Of a DNA stretch of 26,112 nt, positions 14,921 to 23,628 are shown in pieces. Below the pieces are notes generated by a model. The model saw only the letters and a program-made list of their open reading frames with translations, was not told where the DNA came from and did no database searches. The stretch lies in NCBI GenBank assembly GCA_036564195.1, contig DATCLA010000297.1, positions 1 to 26,112 on the forward strand. Direction: 5' to 3'. The DNA is from DATCLA01 sp036564195 (lineage in GTDB: Bacteria; Bacillota; UBA4882; UBA8346). Numbering within the stretch: the stretch's first letter is position 1; the number at the start of each line of letters is the position of its first letter. Made by a program: the position numbers and the translations under genes.

Positions 14921-15769
14921 ATGAGTGGTATAATCATTGGAATTGATATTGGCGGCAGTACTACGAAGATAATCGGCTTTGACCGTGAGAAGATTTTCAG
15001 CCCCCTCTTGGTTAAAGCAACCGACCCCATTGCCTCGGTCTACGGCGCCTTTGGTAAATTTTTAAGTACCAACCGGTTGGTTTTAAAGAAAATTGAAAGA
15101 ATTATGGTAACCGGAGTCGGTTCTTCTTTTATCGAAACCAAACTGTACGGCGTTCCCACCGGTAAAGTCGATGAGTTTCGCGCCATCGGCATGGGCGGCC
15201 TCTTTCTGAGTAAACTCTCCAAGGCGATTATTATCAGTATGGGAACGGGGACTGCGTTTGTAAAAGCCGATGAAACCGGGGTCCGGCATATTGGCGGCAC
15301 CGGAGTAGGCGGCGGGACCCTGCTGGGCCTCTCTAATCTGATCCTGAACGTCCGCAATTTTAACGATCTAATCGAATGTGCCCAGGGAGGTAACCTGGCT
15401 GCGGTTGATCTGACCATTGGCGATATCTCCCACGATGTCCTGGTGAGCCTCCCGCCGGAATCTACTGCTTCCAACTTCGGTAAATTAAGCGACTTAGCCA
15501 CCAAGGCCGATGTCGCCTTAGGCATAATAAACCTGGTGTTCCAGACCATCGGAATGATGGCAATCTTCTCATCCCGGATTGACAACACCCAGGATGTGGT
15601 TTTAACCGGAAATCTGACTAATGTACCTCAATCCAAGGAAATCTTTGCCCAATTAAGCAGATTATTTACGATTAATTTTATTACCCCGCCCCATGCTGAA
15701 TATGCTACCGCTACCGGGGCAGCCATTTGTTATGTTGAGGGACAACCCTTTATTGAGATTGGGGAATAA
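14921..15769 (+). CDS. coaW: Type II pantothenate kinase
   Basis: ASKHA-fold kinase that phosphorylates pantothenate in the first step of coenzyme A synthesis. 282 residues. Seen: phosphate-1 motif GIDIGGSTTKIIGFD at 7-21, VTGVGSSF, a KVDEFRAIGMGG segment carrying the likely catalytic Glu, IISMGTGTAF, HIGGTGVGGGTLLGLS, VVLTGNL and a C-terminal ATATGAAICY. Start ATG 14921; AGGAGG lies 12 nt upstream, slightly long. It follows the OPT transporter by 33 nt, so both probably share a transcript. Type II enzymes generally escape CoA feedback inhibition; that is family knowledge, not seen here. Convergent with the L,D-transpeptidase gene, with no clear terminator between them. Confidence 0.88.
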   Translation: MSGIIIGIDIGGSTTKIIGFDREKIFSPLLVKATDPIASVYGAFGKFLSTNRLVLKKIERIMVTGVGSSFIETKLYGVPTGKVDEFRAIGMGGLFLSKLSKAIIISMGTGTAFVKADETGVRHIGGTGVGGGTLLGLSNLILNVRNFNDLIECAQGGNLAAVDLTIGDISHDVLVSLPPESTASNFGKLSDLATKADVALGIINLVFQTIGMMAIFSSRIDNTQDVVLTGNLTNVPQSKEIFAQLSRLFTINFITPPHAEYATATGAAICYVEGQPFIEIGE

Positions 15770-15825
15770 TCTGCACGGGACAATCAATAAACAATTCAAT
15801 CCCTTCATTTTTAGGTTACTATGGT

Positions 15826-16527
15826 TTAAAGCAACGGTAACCCCCACTCCGAGAGCTTTTCATTGTAAATCTCCTGCGGTAACTGTACCAATACTGGATT
15901 TGCTGACCGATCCAGCCATCCTAAAAGCTCCAGCAGGCTGGCTTCGGCAACTCCGGTGCAGCCGGCTGTGGCTTGATCCTGGTTTTCCCAAATATGCATA
16001 AAGATCAGACTTCCGGCTCCCGGCAGGTTTTCCGGATTATGCTCAATCACCAGCAACCATTTATACAGTTCATCATCACGCCGCATAATTTCATAACTTT
16101 TCCAATCAATTGCCACATCCTTCCGGAGTTGTGCGGTGTCAACCACCTGGTTGTAATAGCGTGAGGCCGGGTCATCCACCCCTTGAAAGTCCTTAGTCAG
16201 TTGTTGATAGGGTAGATCGGGATTAACTGTAAGTTGTGGCGCATATCCCAGGCATTTCCCCAGACGGAAAATACCGGCCGGGGTTTTTTGATCGCCTTCC
16301 ACTTTGGCTGGTTGCGGCTGGACTGCGGGATTTTGCGGATAAAGGCCCAATCCCCAGGCCAGACCGGCCCGGCCGCAAACTGCCGGGAAACAGTTAATCA
16401 CTTGCCAAGCCCCGTTTTTACGTTCTCCTAAATAAAGCCGACTATGAAACGAATGCCAATCTTCAGTGAGCACTATGATAATTTGCTGCGCTTTACCTAA
16501 ATATTCTGGAATTACTGCTTTAGTCAT
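15826..16527 (-). CDS. L,D-transpeptidase (YkuD domain) without signal peptide
   Basis: Predicted to form or edit 3-3 peptidoglycan cross-links, 233 residues. The YkuD domain covers most of the protein, with KTPAGIFRLGKCLGYAP and the catalytic segment SLIFMHIWENQDQATAGCTGV (His178, Cys190). There is no signal peptide, membrane helix or LysM domain. ATG 16527 was chosen because GGAG lies six nt upstream; the in-frame TTG at 16539 overlaps that site. Without an export signal the protein could act on the spore from the mother cell, as the B. subtilis spore protein YkuD does, or modify precursors inside the cell. The DUF3298 gene lies 65 nt upstream on the same strand and may share its transcript. 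Confidence 0.82.
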   Translation of the reverse strand: MTKAVIPEYLGKAQQIIIVLTEDWHSFHSRLYLGERKNGAWQVINCFPAVCGRAGLAWGLGLYPQNPAVQPQPAKVEGDQKTPAGIFRLGKCLGYAPQLTVNPDLPYQQLTKDFQGVDDPASRYYNQVVDTAQLRKDVAIDWKSYEIMRRDDELYKWLLVIEHNPENLPGAGSLIFMHIWENQDQATAGCTGVAEASLLELLGWLDRSANPVLVQLPQEIYNEKLSEWGLPLL

Positions 16528-16592
16528 AACGGACTCCAATTTTTTAATTAATATTCCTGTTTATCATTTCCATTATTACTGTAAAAACCCTG

Positions 16593-17210
16593 TTACTTCC
16601 GGAGGAAAGGTTCACTGATTTGCAGTATTAAACCCACCGGACCGCTGGGATCAATCAACGCTGTAATTTGCGGATAGGGAATGACGAATTCCAAAACCCC
16701 GTAAGCGCTGGAGGTATAAACGGAAGGCAGGTAATAAATGACCAGACTATCGGGGGTTAAGTAATAATTTTCAGTAGGACTTATACCATCAAAAGGCTTT
16801 AAAAGCGGGATTTGCCCGGCAACAATCTGATCCTGGATGATCCGGTTAACATACATCTGGTAGTTAGAACCGCGCCGAAACAGTTCACCCAAGCAGTAAG
16901 GATGGCCGGTCAGTAAATTCAAAGTGATGGAACTGATCCCGGTTACACCGTGGGCCGCCAGTTCCGGGTAGAAATAAACCTCAAACCGGAGACTGAGGAT
17001 TCCGTTCTGATTGGTTGTTGTTTTGTAGCTACTCCAGGCTTCAATCACAGTAGTACCCGGATCATACTGAGGAACCGCCGCTGCAGCGGCTTCCCGGATC
17101 AGGCAATTCACTTTATGCCGTATTGCTTTGGGTAGATTGGCCACCCGTGGATAGGTGGTTTCCGTTAGCTTGAGCAACGCTTTTTGATTCCGACTGTTGT
17201 GCGAATCCAT
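16593..17210 (-). CDS. DUF3298 (RsiV-like) domain protein
   Basis: 205 residues, no signal peptide or transmembrane segment. The first half has a beta-rich VIEAWSSYKTTTNQNGILSLRFEVYFYP region. The second half shows the DUF3298 pattern: LNLLTGHPYCLGELFRRGSNY, MYVNRIIQDQI, FDGISPTENYYLTPDSLVIYYLPSVYTSSAYGVLEFVIPY. In B. subtilis this fold forms the lysozyme-sensing part of RsiV and occurs with peptidoglycan deacetylase PdaC; both are exported, unlike this one. ATG 17210 follows GGGGG by seven nt; the longer in-frame reading from 17237 overlaps it. It precedes the L,D-transpeptidase gene on the same strand, which fits a wall- or spore-cortex-related role. Function unknown. Confidence 0.75.
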   Translation of the reverse strand: MDSHNSRNQKALLKLTETTYPRVANLPKAIRHKVNCLIREAAAAAVPQYDPGTTVIEAWSSYKTTTNQNGILSLRFEVYFYPELAAHGVTGISSITLNLLTGHPYCLGELFRRGSNYQMYVNRIIQDQIVAGQIPLLKPFDGISPTENYYLTPDSLVIYYLPSVYTSSAYGVLEFVIPYPQITALIDPSGPVGLILQISEPFLRK

Positions 17211-17316
17211 TTTAATTCCCCCTGTCACAACTTTCAAAATTAACCTTTCCTTATCTTATGATTGACTGCCGAAAGTGTGACTTAAGCCCGGAGGAACTAC
17301 AATAATTCGCTGCTTT

Positions 17317-18102
17317 TTACCTGATTACCTCCACTAAGTAACGCCAGTAACGGACAGGCAGGTTCTTCCGTTGTAATTTCGGATTACTCCGTTCTGCGAT
17401 GGCGGTTTCACGGAAATATTGCTTCCATAATTCTTGATAGCGAAACTCTTCGGGAGTAAAGTAACCTTGGGCTGCTCCGGAAAGATGAGGTTGGCTGGCG
17501 GCGACAATCTCCTGGTTAATTTCGACCCTTGGAATAAAAAGACAACGCCGGCGGTTATAACTGATGCCGGTATTACGTTTAACATCATGGATCAACCACT
17601 GCTGATCGGCAAAACGGGAAGTGAAATGAGGCGCTAAAAATTGGACAATATTATAGTCCGGTTCAATTGCAGCATAGTAAAAGCCATTGCGCAATTGGCG
17701 AAACCTTACAAAGCCTTGCATCCGGATGATTTCATAGCCCACCTTGTCACTGATCCTTCTGATCCGCATTACAGTAGGGTTGGTGACATTTCTGGAGATT
17801 GACTCGCCGTGACTGAACACTAACCTAATAAAATCCAGTAATACTTTTTCGATCCCGACTTCCTCAGCAAGAAAACAATAACCGAGATCCAAAACCAAAC
17901 GTTGGGAAAACCTTGTTTGTAATTGCTGGAAAAACTCTTCCGCCACAGCCGGATCAGTCGCTAATTGCCGGATTTCCGTAAACAGGTCCGGTTGCCAATC
18001 ACCCTGTGCAGTAATTGCGTTAACCGCAACCCCTTCTTTAAGGGCAGTAGCAATTACAGTTAAAAGACCTTCAAAAGTACCGTCGTAAAGATAGGTGATC
18101 AT
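17317..18102 (-). CDS. Partner protein of the DNA-repair radical SAM (TIGR03915/DUF4130 type)
   Basis: 261 residues, cytoplasmic. Seen: MITYLYDGTFEGLLTVIATAL at the N-terminus, EKVLLDFIRLVF near the middle, then RIRRISDKVGYEIIRMQGFVRFRQLRNGFYYAAIEPDYNIVQFLAPHFTSRFADQQWLIHDVKRN and a C-terminal WKQYFRETAIAERSNPKLQRKNLPVRYWRYLVE. This matches the protein family that accompanies a helix-hairpin-helix radical SAM protein and in some bacteria is fused to uracil-DNA glycosylase; it is assigned to DNA metabolism by context, with no proven reaction. ATG 18102 begins one base after the radical SAM stop (TAA-A-ATG), with GGAG 9 nt upstream, so the two are translationally coupled. The longer TTG start at 18117 overlaps that site. 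Expected to be SOS-controlled through the upstream promoter. Confidence 0.85.
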   Translation of the reverse strand: MITYLYDGTFEGLLTVIATALKEGVAVNAITAQGDWQPDLFTEIRQLATDPAVAEEFFQQLQTRFSQRLVLDLGYCFLAEEVGIEKVLLDFIRLVFSHGESISRNVTNPTVMRIRRISDKVGYEIIRMQGFVRFRQLRNGFYYAAIEPDYNIVQFLAPHFTSRFADQQWLIHDVKRNTGISYNRRRCLFIPRVEINQEIVAASQPHLSGAAQGYFTPEEFRYQELWKQYFRETAIAERSNPKLQRKNLPVRYWRYLVEVIR

Positions 18103-18103
18103 T

Positions 18104-19363
18104 TTAGACTGCTCCAAATAAAGGGAGTTGCAAGTTGTTCGCAGTTTGGGGTTTGGGTTGATCCAACGCTAACAGTTTTTCCCGGATAAACCGCTCATTA
18201 TCACTGTTTTCAAGGCAACGGCCTTGACAAGTCAAAAAATAACGAGCCCGCTTCATCACTACACCCAGCCGGGACAGATCTTCCAAGCGGAGGCTGCCAT
18301 AACGGCGCGCCGTGATAATCCGTTCCGCCGCCTGGAGGCCGACTCCCGGTATCCGCAATAACTCTTCAAAATCCGCCCGGGTAATCTCCACCGGAAACCG
18401 GTCCAGATTACGCAATGCCCAACTGGTTTTCGGGTCAAGGTCCGGTTCCAACTCCAACTGGGCCGGACTGACAAGTTCTTCTGCTTTAAATTTATAAAAC
18501 CGGATCAACCAGTCCGCCTGGTATAAACGGTGCTCCCGTTTTAAAGGCGGCCTTAGTAAGGCTGGTAACAATGGATTATCATTGACGGGAATATAAGCGG
18601 AATAATAAACCCGCCGCAGATGAAACCGCTGGTAAAGCTGTTCTACCAGCCGCAAGATTTGGTAATCCGATTCCGGAGAGGCGCCAACAATTAATTGGGT
18701 ACTTTGTCCGGCAGGTGCAAAAGAATGGGCTTTTTGATATTTGCGGCGTTCCTCACGGTTGTCCTGAATCTTGGCACCAATGTAGGACATTGGTACCAGA
18801 ATGTCGTTACGCTTTTTTTGCGGAGCTAACCTTTTCAATCCTTGTTCCGAAGGGAGTTCAATATTGACACTGATGCGGTCCGTTAAAAAACCGGCTTCCC
18901 GTACCAACTCCCGACTTGACCCGGGAATGACCTTGAGATGAATATAACCGTTAAAGCGTTGCTCTTTACGGAGTTTACGTACTACTCTGAGCAATAGTTC
19001 CATAGTATAATCAGGATTACGCAACACCCCGGAGCTTAAGAACAGCCCTTCGATGTAATTACGCCGGTAAAAGTTGATCGTAAGGTCGACCACCTCATCA
19101 ACTGTGAAGGAAGCACGAGGTATGTCGTTACTCCGTCGGTTAATGCAGTAAACGCAGTCATGGATACAATAATTAGTAAAGAGAATCTTTAACAGCGAAA
19201 TACAACGACCATCCCCTGCCCAGCTGTGACAGATGCCCATCGGGATGGAAGTGGCGTTTCCCAATCCGTGGTTGCTATTCCGGCGGGTACTGCCACTGGA
19301 GGCGCAGGAGGCATCGTATTTGGCAGCCCCGGCTAAAATCCGTAATTTATCCAACAGTTCCAC
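18104..19363 (-). CDS. Putative DNA modification/repair radical SAM protein with helix-hairpin-helix (TIGR03916 type)
   Basis: 419 residues. Conserved N-terminus MELLDKLRILAGAAKYDASC-S, then GICHSWAGDGRC-SLLK and the cluster motif CIHDCVYC (C66, C70, C73; CX3CX2C spacing), followed by a TIM-barrel half with LFLSSGV, HLKVIPGSS and SVNIELPS. Residues 332-380 carry a helix-hairpin-helix DNA-binding motif, FEELLRIPGVGLQAAERIITARRYG. Family knowledge: paired with the following gene, believed to act in DNA repair or modification, reaction unproven. Start is GTG 19363, with GGGAG 8 nt upstream. Its promoter contains two LexA boxes, which supports a repair role. The downstream partner begins 1 nt after the stop. 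Confidence 0.9.
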   Translation of the reverse strand: MELLDKLRILAGAAKYDASCASSGSTRRNSNHGLGNATSIPMGICHSWAGDGRCISLLKILFTNYCIHDCVYCINRRSNDIPRASFTVDEVVDLTINFYRRNYIEGLFLSSGVLRNPDYTMELLLRVVRKLRKEQRFNGYIHLKVIPGSSRELVREAGFLTDRISVNIELPSEQGLKRLAPQKKRNDILVPMSYIGAKIQDNREERRKYQKAHSFAPAGQSTQLIVGASPESDYQILRLVEQLYQRFHLRRVYYSAYIPVNDNPLLPALLRPPLKREHRLYQADWLIRFYKFKAEELVSPAQLELEPDLDPKTSWALRNLDRFPVEITRADFEELLRIPGVGLQAAERIITARRYGSLRLEDLSRLGVVMKRARYFLTCQGRCLENSDNERFIREKLLALDQPKPQTANNLQLPLFGAV

Positions 19364-19382
19364 TAATCCAACTCCCTTTAAT

Positions 19383-19396
19383 AAAACATATGTTCG
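19383..19396 (-). promoter_or_regulatory. LexA (SOS) box, downstream site
   Basis: On the minus strand CGAACATATGTTTT, matching the Gram-positive SOS consensus CGAAC-N4-GTTC/TG except for the last base. It covers the expected transcription start. Centre lies 29 bp from the other box. Confidence 0.82.
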
Positions 19397-19402
19397 TTTT
19401 AT

Positions 19403-19431
19403 ATTATACCACGAACATATGTTTGAAGCAA
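19403..19431 (-). promoter_or_regulatory. Sigma-A promoter of the radical SAM operon
   Basis: On the minus strand, TTGCTT (19431-19426), a 17-bp spacer and a perfect TATAAT (19408-19403). The spacer contains one LexA box and a second box starts 6 nt after the -10, so repressor binding would block both polymerase binding and initiation. Confidence 0.85.
19412..19425 (+). promoter_or_regulatory. LexA (SOS) box, spacer site
   Basis: CGAACATATGTTTG, a full match to the Gram-positive pattern CGAACRNRYGTTYG. It fills most of the -35/-10 spacer of the radical SAM promoter. Confidence 0.87.
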
Positions 19432-19452
19432 GGGTTAACCTTATTTGCGGAG

Positions 19453-20517
19453 TTAAACTCGTTTTCTTAGCTTGACCTTGGTACCGTTGCTGATTCGGTT
19501 ATCCGGTCGGATAATAATTCGGTCCTTTACTTTAAGACCGGATTCAATCTCTACTTCCGCGTTATTTTCAATATTTTTATGTACCGGTTGAATTCGGGCT
19601 TCACCATTTTTAACTACAAAAACGCAAGTTCTTCCTTCATATTCAAAAATTGCGCTTAATGGTACTTTAATCACTTTACTCTTTCGCTTGGTAATAATTT
19701 TAACATCGACATCGACTCCCGGTCGCAGCTTCCCGGTTGTTTGGTTAAGGGCAATGGTTACGGTGCGTCTTTTTTGATTAATACCCAATGAAGAGACAAC
19801 ATTCTTAGCAATCGGAGCGATTTTAATTACTCTTCCCTGCAATTGTTGTTCCCCGGTGGCTTTCCCGGAGATAATCACCGGATTACCCGGACGAATATTT
19901 ACAGCATCTTCAGCCAGGATTTCCGCCTCGATCTCCAAATCGGAAAGCCCGCCGATTACAAATGCGGCTGTACCTTCCGGTGCATACAGTTGTGGTTCTA
20001 CCAACCGATCTAAAATAATCCCTGCCCGCGGTGCCCTAAGCAAAGTGCTGGCAATGCTTTGCTCCAATTTTAATTTAGCTGCCTGATAGTCTTTGGCGGC
20101 ATTATTCAAGTCGGCCTTGGCGGTTTCATATTCTTTACGGCTGACAGCTCCGGCCAAATACAGTTTCTGGATTTTATCCCAGTCTTGTTGGACTAAATCA
20201 TAGTTAGTTTTTGCCTGCTGTGCGGCAATCTCAGCGATCCGGCGATTTGTCGGGTCTAATTTTAGAAGCAAAGTTCCCTTTGTAATTACATCCCCTTTTT
20301 CAACCAAGATTTCAGTAATCTTACCGGAGGTTTCAATGTAAATTGTCCGGCTTTGCCGGGATTTAACGGTACCGGTGTCTTCCACCCATTGTTCGATTGG
20401 GCCGTGGGCAATAGTCAGTGTTTCTACTTCTATACCCTGGTTGGCCACACCCAAAATGACCGCAACCGTTCCCATTATAATCAGCAAACTACAGATCCAG
20501 AATTTTTTGCTTTTCAT
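19453..20517 (-). CDS. Membrane-fusion (MacA/HlyD-type) subunit of ABC efflux system
   Basis: 354 residues. N-terminal signal anchor (about 6-25); then a biotinyl-lipoyl-like half with GTVKSRQSRTIYIETSGKITEILVEKGDVITKGTLLLKLD, a coiled-coil hairpin (about 92-153), the second lipoyl half LLRAPRAGIILDRLVEPQLYAPEGTA, and beta-barrel and membrane-proximal domains with LRPGVDVDVKI and VKVPLSAIF-like sequence. It links the permease to substrate capture outside the membrane. Start ATG 20517 has GAGGGG just upstream. Last gene of the TetR-ATPase-permease-adaptor operon, 22 nt after the permease. No terminator was found after it; the SOS promoter of the next operon lies immediately downstream, so read-through is possible. 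Confidence 0.88.
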   Translation of the reverse strand: MKSKKFWICSLLIIMGTVAVILGVANQGIEVETLTIAHGPIEQWVEDTGTVKSRQSRTIYIETSGKITEILVEKGDVITKGTLLLKLDPTNRRIAEIAAQQAKTNYDLVQQDWDKIQKLYLAGAVSRKEYETAKADLNNAAKDYQAAKLKLEQSIASTLLRAPRAGIILDRLVEPQLYAPEGTAAFVIGGLSDLEIEAEILAEDAVNIRPGNPVIISGKATGEQQLQGRVIKIAPIAKNVVSSLGINQKRRTVTIALNQTTGKLRPGVDVDVKIITKRKSKVIKVPLSAIFEYEGRTCVFVVKNGEARIQPVHKNIENNAEVEIESGLKVKDRIIIRPDNRISNGTKVKLRKRV

Positions 20518-20539
20518 TGCCCCTCACCTTTCTTCACGA

Positions 20540-22921
20540 TCATTCATTGCTCTTTAAGGCTTCTACCATGTCAATAGCATGGATTTTACGGGTCAAAACC
20601 AAATTAGCCAAAACAGTGAAACCAAACATCAAACAGAACGTCCAAAAATAACTGGGATAAAACAGCACTGCCGGCAAAGCCATATTGTCAGTAGTTGCGC
20701 TTTCCATTAATATCTGCAGTAAAACCTTACTGCCTAAAGGAAAACCTACCAAAACTCCTCCTAAAGTGATGATGAAATTTTCATTGAAGATGAGTTGTTT
20801 AATTTCGTTGTTGGTAAAGCCGAGCACTTTTAAAGTGGCCAATTCCCGGCGGCGCTCATGAATATTGATATTAGTGATATTGTAAATCACAGCAAAAGCT
20901 AAGGTGCCGGCGGCTAAGATAAAAATGGCAATCATTGAGTCTACCGATTTCAAGGCCTGGTGGAGATTGAAAATCGATTCCGTTTTTGACTGGACCGAAG
21001 CCACCGCTGTAAGCTCCTGAAGCTTACTGATAACTTTTGCCTCCTGACGCGGGTCATCCAATTTCAACAAAACCGCATTAGCGACGGGACCTTCGCCTAA
21101 AAAACGGTTGATCTGGCTCATACTGCCATAAGTGCTTTGACCCACATATTGGAGGACAGTTCCTTTGATAATGGTGTTTTTTCGATTCTCCTCGGACCGT
21201 TTGCCCGGCCACAAAATTTTAAAGTTTACCGGATCGCCGGTTTTAAGATTCAAAAGCCGACTGGAGCGCTCCGGTAATAAAATTCCTTGTTCCGGAAGGC
21301 GGACCGGTTTTCCGTTTTGATTGGAAAGAAGGTAAAGTTGGGAATCGTTGGCCAATACCGTTAATCCCAGCTTTTTTGTGTGCCAACCGTTATAAAGTTC
21401 CATACCTATTTCCACAATCGGTTCCATTCTGACTACATGTGTCAATTGCTTTAGGTAAGTCAATTCATTAAAATTATAAAATTGGTCCAAATTTACTTTA
21501 AGATCATACTTTTGGATTTGGTCAAATTGTTGATCGACCAGATATTTAAGGGAATCATTCATTCCTAACGCTGTTAATAGTAGTCCCGTAGCCATTATAA
21601 TCCCTACAGCAGTGAACATAACTCTTTTTTTGTAGCGAAATAGATTCCGGATAATGATTTTCCAGCTAAAATTGAACTGGCGCCACAAAATTCCAATTCT
21701 TTCGACAACAGTCTTCTTTCCGATCTTCGGAGCCTTAGGCCGCATCGATTCGGCCGGAATTAAGCGGAGCTCATTTTTAGCGGCATTAATCCCTGCCAAC
21801 AGACCAAAGAGAAGTGCCAGTGCAGCCGCAGGAATGATCAGGGCAAATTGAGGGATAAAGTCTTCCAGAGGGAGTTGATAGATGGTATTATATAAATTAA
21901 TCATCCAACCGCTGAAATATTGGCCCAGCAACGAACCGCAAATACTGCCCGCAATCCCGACAACCATGGTGTAGGAGAGATAATAGCTTAATATTTGACT
22001 ATTGCTGTAACCTAAAGCCTTAAGTGTTCCAATCAGAGTCCGCTGATTCTCAACGGTCCGGCTTAGGGTAATATAGGTAATTAAGGCTGCTACCACTAGA
22101 AACATTAACGGAAAGATCCCGCCTAAAGCGGTTAACTGTTCAATCTCGCTGGAAAAAGTATTATAACTCAACTGATCTTCTCTAGGGATAATCTCTTTTA
22201 GGCCGTGATTGTCTAAAACCTGTTCCAATTGTTTCTGGACCATTTTTAGATCGACAGTTCCGGATAGGAGAATACAGGCTTCATTTATTGAACCTTTAAA
22301 ATCAAACAACAGTTTACCGTAGGATTCTTTGAGGTAAACAATACCGAATTTACGGGGATTAGGAAACAGTTCACTATTGTCGCGTAATTGGTAAATGTAT
22401 TCCGGACTTTTGACCGTACCGATAATTTTAAGTTTAAACTCATTGCCGTTAATTACTATCCGAAGGTAATCACCTAGTTTCAAACTGTTCTTAGTGAAGA
22501 ACGCTTCCTCTACTAGACATTGATTACTGCTGTCGGGCGTAAAATATCGCCCGGATTTGAGCCAAACCATATTGAGTGTCCTTTCGGTCCTAGAGTCCGG
22601 CAAGGTGATCAGGCGGACAATTTTATTTTCCGTAATTGGGCTCAACTTGACATCTTGAACTACTCTCCCGCTGACGTCATTTACGCCGGGAATTTTTTTG
22701 ATCCGTTCCAACACAGTCTCGGAAGTTTTGGAAAAATACGCCCATAAATGAGCCAAACGATATTCCTGGAAATACCATTCGCTGGCAGAGCTGAGATTAC
22801 ACAACGTGGTGTTGAGTCCGATATAAACAGTAATTCCAATGGCAATAATTACCATTATCGATATAAATTGACTTTTAGTCCCATTAATATCCCTAACCAA
22901 CATTTTGAAGAATAACTGCAT
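20540..22921 (-). CDS. ABC transporter permease with two FtsX domains
   Basis: 793 residues. TM1 at about 16-36, a large extracytoplasmic region, an FtsX domain with three helices at about 260-385 (including VENQRTLIGTLKALGYSN), a cytoplasmic link, a further helix near 430, a second extracytoplasmic domain, and a C-terminal FtsX domain with three helices containing HERRRELATLKVLGFTN. The two repeats of R-LGTLKALG/ELATLKVLG are the expected coupling loops to the ATPase. ATG 22921 overlaps the ATPase stop (TAATG), with AGGA 10 nt upstream; a GTG at 22927 is the alternative start. The single long polypeptide with duplicated FtsX halves would form the complete channel with the ATPase and adaptor. 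Substrate unknown. Confidence 0.9.
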   Translation of the reverse strand: MQLFFKMLVRDINGTKSQFISIMVIIAIGITVYIGLNTTLCNLSSASEWYFQEYRLAHLWAYFSKTSETVLERIKKIPGVNDVSGRVVQDVKLSPITENKIVRLITLPDSRTERTLNMVWLKSGRYFTPDSSNQCLVEEAFFTKNSLKLGDYLRIVINGNEFKLKIIGTVKSPEYIYQLRDNSELFPNPRKFGIVYLKESYGKLLFDFKGSINEACILLSGTVDLKMVQKQLEQVLDNHGLKEIIPREDQLSYNTFSSEIEQLTALGGIFPLMFLVVAALITYITLSRTVENQRTLIGTLKALGYSNSQILSYYLSYTMVVGIAGSICGSLLGQYFSGWMINLYNTIYQLPLEDFIPQFALIIPAAALALLFGLLAGINAAKNELRLIPAESMRPKAPKIGKKTVVERIGILWRQFNFSWKIIIRNLFRYKKRVMFTAVGIIMATGLLLTALGMNDSLKYLVDQQFDQIQKYDLKVNLDQFYNFNELTYLKQLTHVVRMEPIVEIGMELYNGWHTKKLGLTVLANDSQLYLLSNQNGKPVRLPEQGILLPERSSRLLNLKTGDPVNFKILWPGKRSEENRKNTIIKGTVLQYVGQSTYGSMSQINRFLGEGPVANAVLLKLDDPRQEAKVISKLQELTAVASVQSKTESIFNLHQALKSVDSMIAIFILAAGTLAFAVIYNITNINIHERRRELATLKVLGFTNNEIKQLIFNENFIITLGGVLVGFPLGSKVLLQILMESATTDNMALPAVLFYPSYFWTFCLMFGFTVLANLVLTRKIHAIDMVEALKSNE

Positions 22922-23628
22922 TACCACTCGATCCTTTCTGGCGGCTGGGGATGTTCATTGATACTTACCTGTTCAACCCGGCCGTTTTTGATCCGGATCA
23001 CCCGATGGGCCATTGCGGCCAAAGCAGCGTTGTGAGTAATAATCATTACCAACTTATCCATTTCTTGATTGACTTTAGCCAACAATTTCAGAATTGCTTT
23101 ACCGGTCTGATAGTCTAGAGCCCCGGTTGGTTCATCACATAATAATAACAACGGGTTTTTAGCTACCGCCCTGGCAATGGCTACGCGTTGTTGTTCGCCG
23201 CCGGAAAGTTGTGCCGGAAAATTATTACACCGGTTTTCCAGACTGACTGCAGCCATGATTTCCTTAATATTCAAGGGGTTCTCACTGATTTGTGATGCCA
23301 GCTCTACATTTTCCAAGGCCGTAAGATTGGGCATCAGATTATAAAATTGGAACACAAACCCAATCTGTGTCCGGCGGTATTGGGTTAATTCCCGCTCTGA
23401 AAAATTGGCCACATTTTTCCCTTGCACCCAAACTTCCCCGGCGGTGGGACGGTCCATTCCCCCGATAATGTTAAGCACTGTACTTTTCCCGGCACCGCTC
23501 GGTCCAAGTACGACAACGAGTTCACCGTGTTGAACCTCAAAAGAGATCCCGTCGGCAGCACGGATTTTAACCTCACCCATGATATATTCTTTTACAACAT
23601 CTTTGACCACAATAATTGCATCACTCAT
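22921..23628 (-). CDS. ABC transporter ATPase (LolD/MacB type)
   Basis: 235 residues. Walker A GPSGAGKST (42-50), Q-loop FVFQFYNLMP (Gln94), signature LSGGEQQ (141-147), Walker B LLLLCDEP (160-167), D-loop GALD and H-loop MIITHN. Powers the downstream FtsX permease. ATG 23628 was chosen because it overlaps the TetR stop by 4 nt (ATGA), and family members start close to MSDAIIVVKDVVKEY; the 21 extra in-frame codons from 23691 lie inside the TetR gene. The ribosome binding site is weak (AGGTG), consistent with translational coupling. Confidence 0.93.
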   Translation of the reverse strand: MSDAIIVVKDVVKEYIMGEVKIRAADGISFEVQHGELVVVLGPSGAGKSTVLNIIGGMDRPTAGEVWVQGKNVANFSERELTQYRRTQIGFVFQFYNLMPNLTALENVELASQISENPLNIKEIMAAVSLENRCNNFPAQLSGGEQQRVAIARAVAKNPLLLLCDEPTGALDYQTGKAILKLLAKVNQEMDKLVMIITHNAALAAMAHRVIRIKNGRVEQVSINEHPQPPERIEW

